Positions 5,041 through 6,332 of a stretch of DNA of 6,332 bases are shown here, piece after piece. The position numbers and the translations under genes are program-made. The stretch lies in assembly GCA_035325905.1 (NCBI GenBank), contig DAOKYY010000145.1:1-6332 (forward strand), in the 5' to 3' direction. The stretch's first letter is position 1. Each line of letters begins with the position of its first letter. A model generated the notes under the pieces. It had not been told where the DNA came from. It ran no database searches and was given only the letters and a program-made list of their open reading frames with translations. The DNA comes from DYGX01 sp035325905. Lineage in GTDB: Bacteria; Chloroflexota; Anaerolineae; Aggregatilineales; Aggregatilineaceae.

Positions 5041-5439
5041 ATGGCAACGAACCACCCTGAGCAGATGAAAGAGCTGTACGCGACGATGGGCGAGCTGGGC
5101 AAGGAGATTCCCCAGACGATGGCGGCTTTCAGCAAGCTGCACCACGCGGCCTGCGCTGAGGGCGCCCTCGACGCGAAGACCAAAGAACTGATCGCCCTCG
5201 GCATCGCGATTGCGATCCGCTGCGCCGGTTGCATCACCTGCCACGTCAGCGACGCGCTCAGCGCGGGGGCGACGGAAGAAGAAATCAACGAGACGATCGG
5301 CGTCGCGATCCTGATGGGCGGCGGCCCCTCGGTCGTGTACGGCTGCGAGGCGTTCGAGGCCGTCAAGCAGTTCAAGGCGGAGACAGCGCGCGCTGGCGGG
5401 AATGGTTCCAGCGGTTCCCACGGCGCCAGCAAGAACTGA
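5041..5439 (+). CDS. AhpD-like / carboxymuconolactone decarboxylase family protein
   Basis: This 132-residue, all-helical cytoplasmic protein shows the alkylhydroperoxidase motif E-x11-C-x2-C-x3-H exactly: E49, C61, C64 and H68 within KELIALGIAIAIRCAGCITCH (48-68). In AhpD this set supports thiol-based peroxide reduction. Many stand-alone family members (YurZ/TTHA0727-like) have only presumed redox or detoxifying roles, so the substrate is unknown. An unusual third cysteine, C67, sits directly before the His. The core ends near residue 113, followed by a Gly/Ser-rich tail (119-132). The start at 5041 has AGGAG (5031-5035) 5 nt upstream; an out-of-frame ATG at 5028 is ignored. The gene is monocistronic: a -10 box and palindrome lie upstream and a terminator follows within 30 bp. 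A peroxiredoxin partner is not in this window. Confidence 0.9.
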   Translation: MATNHPEQMKELYATMGELGKEIPQTMAAFSKLHHAACAEGALDAKTKELIALGIAIAIRCAGCITCHVSDALSAGATEEEINETIGVAILMGGGPSVVYGCEAFEAVKQFKAETARAGGNGSSGSHGASKN

Positions 5440-5463
5440 TCCGCGCCACGCCGCACCCATGCG

Positions 5464-5496
5464 ACCGGCCAGCGCTCCGCTGGCCGGTGTTGTTTT
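5464..5496 (+). terminator. Rho-independent terminator of AhpD-like gene
   Basis: A perfect 11-bp stem, ACCGGCCAGCG (5464-5474) with CGCTGGCCGGT (5478-5488), closes a 3-nt loop and is followed by GTTGTTTT. It lies 25 nt after the stop codon at 5439. The minus-strand side has no T-run, so it probably terminates mainly the plus-strand transcript and not the convergent TIR gene. Confidence 0.88.
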
Positions 5497-5518
5497 CGGG
5501 ATAGGGTCCGCCGCGTGG

Positions 5519-6253
5519 TCAGGCGCTCTCCGCCGCGCGCCGCGCCTCGTCCGTGCCGATTCGCCGCAGCGCCTCGCGCGCCGCCGCCTCGACCCGCGGA
5601 TGCGCGCCCTCCAGCGCCGCGATCAGGTCCGGGACCGCCGCCTCGTCCCCGATCCACCCCAGGGCTTCCGCCGCCGCCGCCCGCACCCGCACGCTGCGAT
5701 CGGTCGCCAGCACGCGCGCCAGCAGGGGAACCGCCGCCTTCTCGCGCCGGTCGCCGAGCGCCCGCGCCGCTTCGAGCCGCAGATCGGCGTGCTTGTCGCC
5801 AAGCTGCTCGCGCAGCGCGTCCCACGCCGCCTCGCGACGGGTCGGCTTGCGCGGGCGCTTCTTCCCGCTGCCCGACCCGCTCAACGCCTCAAGCCGCTCG
5901 ACCAGCGCCGTCCAGGGCCGCGCGCGGCGGTTGGTGAAATCGAGGAATTGCAGCTCCTCCAGGCGCGGATGCAGCGGCGTGGCGCGCAGCAGCACCGGCA
6001 CGACCGGCACGCCTGCCCCCAGCGCGAACGCCCACTCGTACGTGACGTACGCCGACGCCACCGACTCCGGCGACAGGATCGCGATCACCGCCATCGACTC
6101 GCGGATCGCCCGGTCGATCATCTCGCGCCAGTCCTCGCCCGCCTGCAAGTTGTCGTCGATCCAGCCGTCGAACCCGGCCTGCTCGATGCGGTCCTTGAGG
6201 ATCAGCGCGAAGTCGCCGTCGTCGTGCTTGTACGAGATGAAGACCTGGGCCAT
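5519..6253 (-). CDS. TIR domain - HEAT repeat protein
   Basis: This 244-residue protein has two parts. Residues 1 to about 123 are a TIR domain: box 1 QVFISYKHDD (3-12), GFDGWID (28-33), the AVIAILSPES strand (55-64), and the helix S65..S67xYVxxE with candidate catalytic Glu73 in YVTYEWAFALG, as in bacterial NAD-hydrolysing TIR domains, then VPVVPVLL (82-89). A basic Gly/Ser/Lys/Arg linker (125-140) follows. Residues about 142-233 form two to three HEAT/PBS-type repeats, clearest at 185-216 (VRVRAAAAEALGWIGDEAAVPDLIAAL) and 217-233. There is no signal peptide or membrane segment. TIR proteins of this kind can act as NADases in abortive antiviral defence, with the C-terminal repeats serving as sensor or scaffold; that role is inferred. 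AGGAGAGAG lies 6 nt before the ATG at 6253. The gene is convergent with the AhpD-like gene, and no partner gene is visible to the left. Confidence 0.9.
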   Translation of the reverse strand: MAQVFISYKHDDGDFALILKDRIEQAGFDGWIDDNLQAGEDWREMIDRAIRESMAVIAILSPESVASAYVTYEWAFALGAGVPVVPVLLRATPLHPRLEELQFLDFTNRRARPWTALVERLEALSGSGSGKKRPRKPTRREAAWDALREQLGDKHADLRLEAARALGDRREKAAVPLLARVLATDRSVRVRAAAAEALGWIGDEAAVPDLIAALEGAHPRVEAAAREALRRIGTDEARRAAESA

Positions 6254-6301
6254 CGCGCGCTCTCTCCTGCCGCCGGGCGTATCCTGTCGCGTGCGCCTCC
6301 C

Positions 6302-6330
6302 ATTCTCGCTGAGAACGAGCGCGGCGGCAA
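6302..6330 (-). promoter_or_regulatory. Possible promoter of TIR-HEAT gene with small dyad
   Basis: On the minus strand, TTGCCG (6330-6325) and GAGAAT (6307-6302) are 17 nt apart, each matching four of six consensus bases. The dyad TTCTC-3 nt-GAGAA at 6303-6315 overlaps the -10 box. This is weak evidence, offered because it is the only candidate in the 79 bp before the window edge. Confidence 0.3.
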
Positions 6331-6332
6331 GT

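Overview
The window is GC-rich bacterial DNA. It combines a small set of tailed-phage head/neck genes with ordinary cellular genes and repeated intergenic elements. Intergenic repeats of the 'CCTCACCCC...CCCCTCTCC / GGAGAGGGG...GGGGTGAGG' type, together with FHA-zinc-ribbon and TIR-HEAT proteins, remind me of Chloroflexota genomes. That is an inference from style; there is no rRNA or other marker here to prove it.

Layout. Positions 1-4591 hold three minus-strand genes in the order expected for an HK97-type morphogenesis module, read right to left. First is a 627-codon ORF joining a prohead protease to a major capsid protein (4591-2708). Second is a gp6-like head-tail connector (1571-759). Third is a small protein resembling a tail terminator (563-120). 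Unlike in a typical phage, the genes are not packed end to end. About 200 bp after the capsid and connector stop codons, and at the small protein's stop itself, lies one copy of a MITE/REP-like element with nested hairpins and imperfect terminal inverted repeats. A plus-strand FHA/zinc-ribbon gene (1696-2262) sits between capsid and connector. No terminase, portal or integrase is visible. Immediately upstream of the protease there is a good sigma-70-like promoter, then five tandem 13-bp repeats, then cellular genes. The capsid gene therefore appears to head its own transcription unit.

Positions 4592-5040 are regulatory and intergenic DNA: the minus-strand capsid promoter, the 13-bp array, traces of the repeat family, and a plus-strand -10 box followed by a perfect 12-bp-arm palindrome at the likely start site. 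This serves an AhpD/carboxymuconolactone-decarboxylase-type protein (5041-5439), whose gene ends in a clear intrinsic terminator (5464-5496). A convergent minus-strand gene (6253-5519) encodes a TIR domain with its probable catalytic Glu and C-terminal HEAT repeats, a candidate NAD-consuming immune effector.

Working together. The phage-like genes could be a decaying prophage, a stripped-down particle or gene-transfer-agent-like locus, or part of a larger module beyond the left edge. All the ORFs are intact with good ribosome-binding sites, which argues against simple decay, but no function can be proven from this window. The CMD and TIR-HEAT genes look like independent cellular units.
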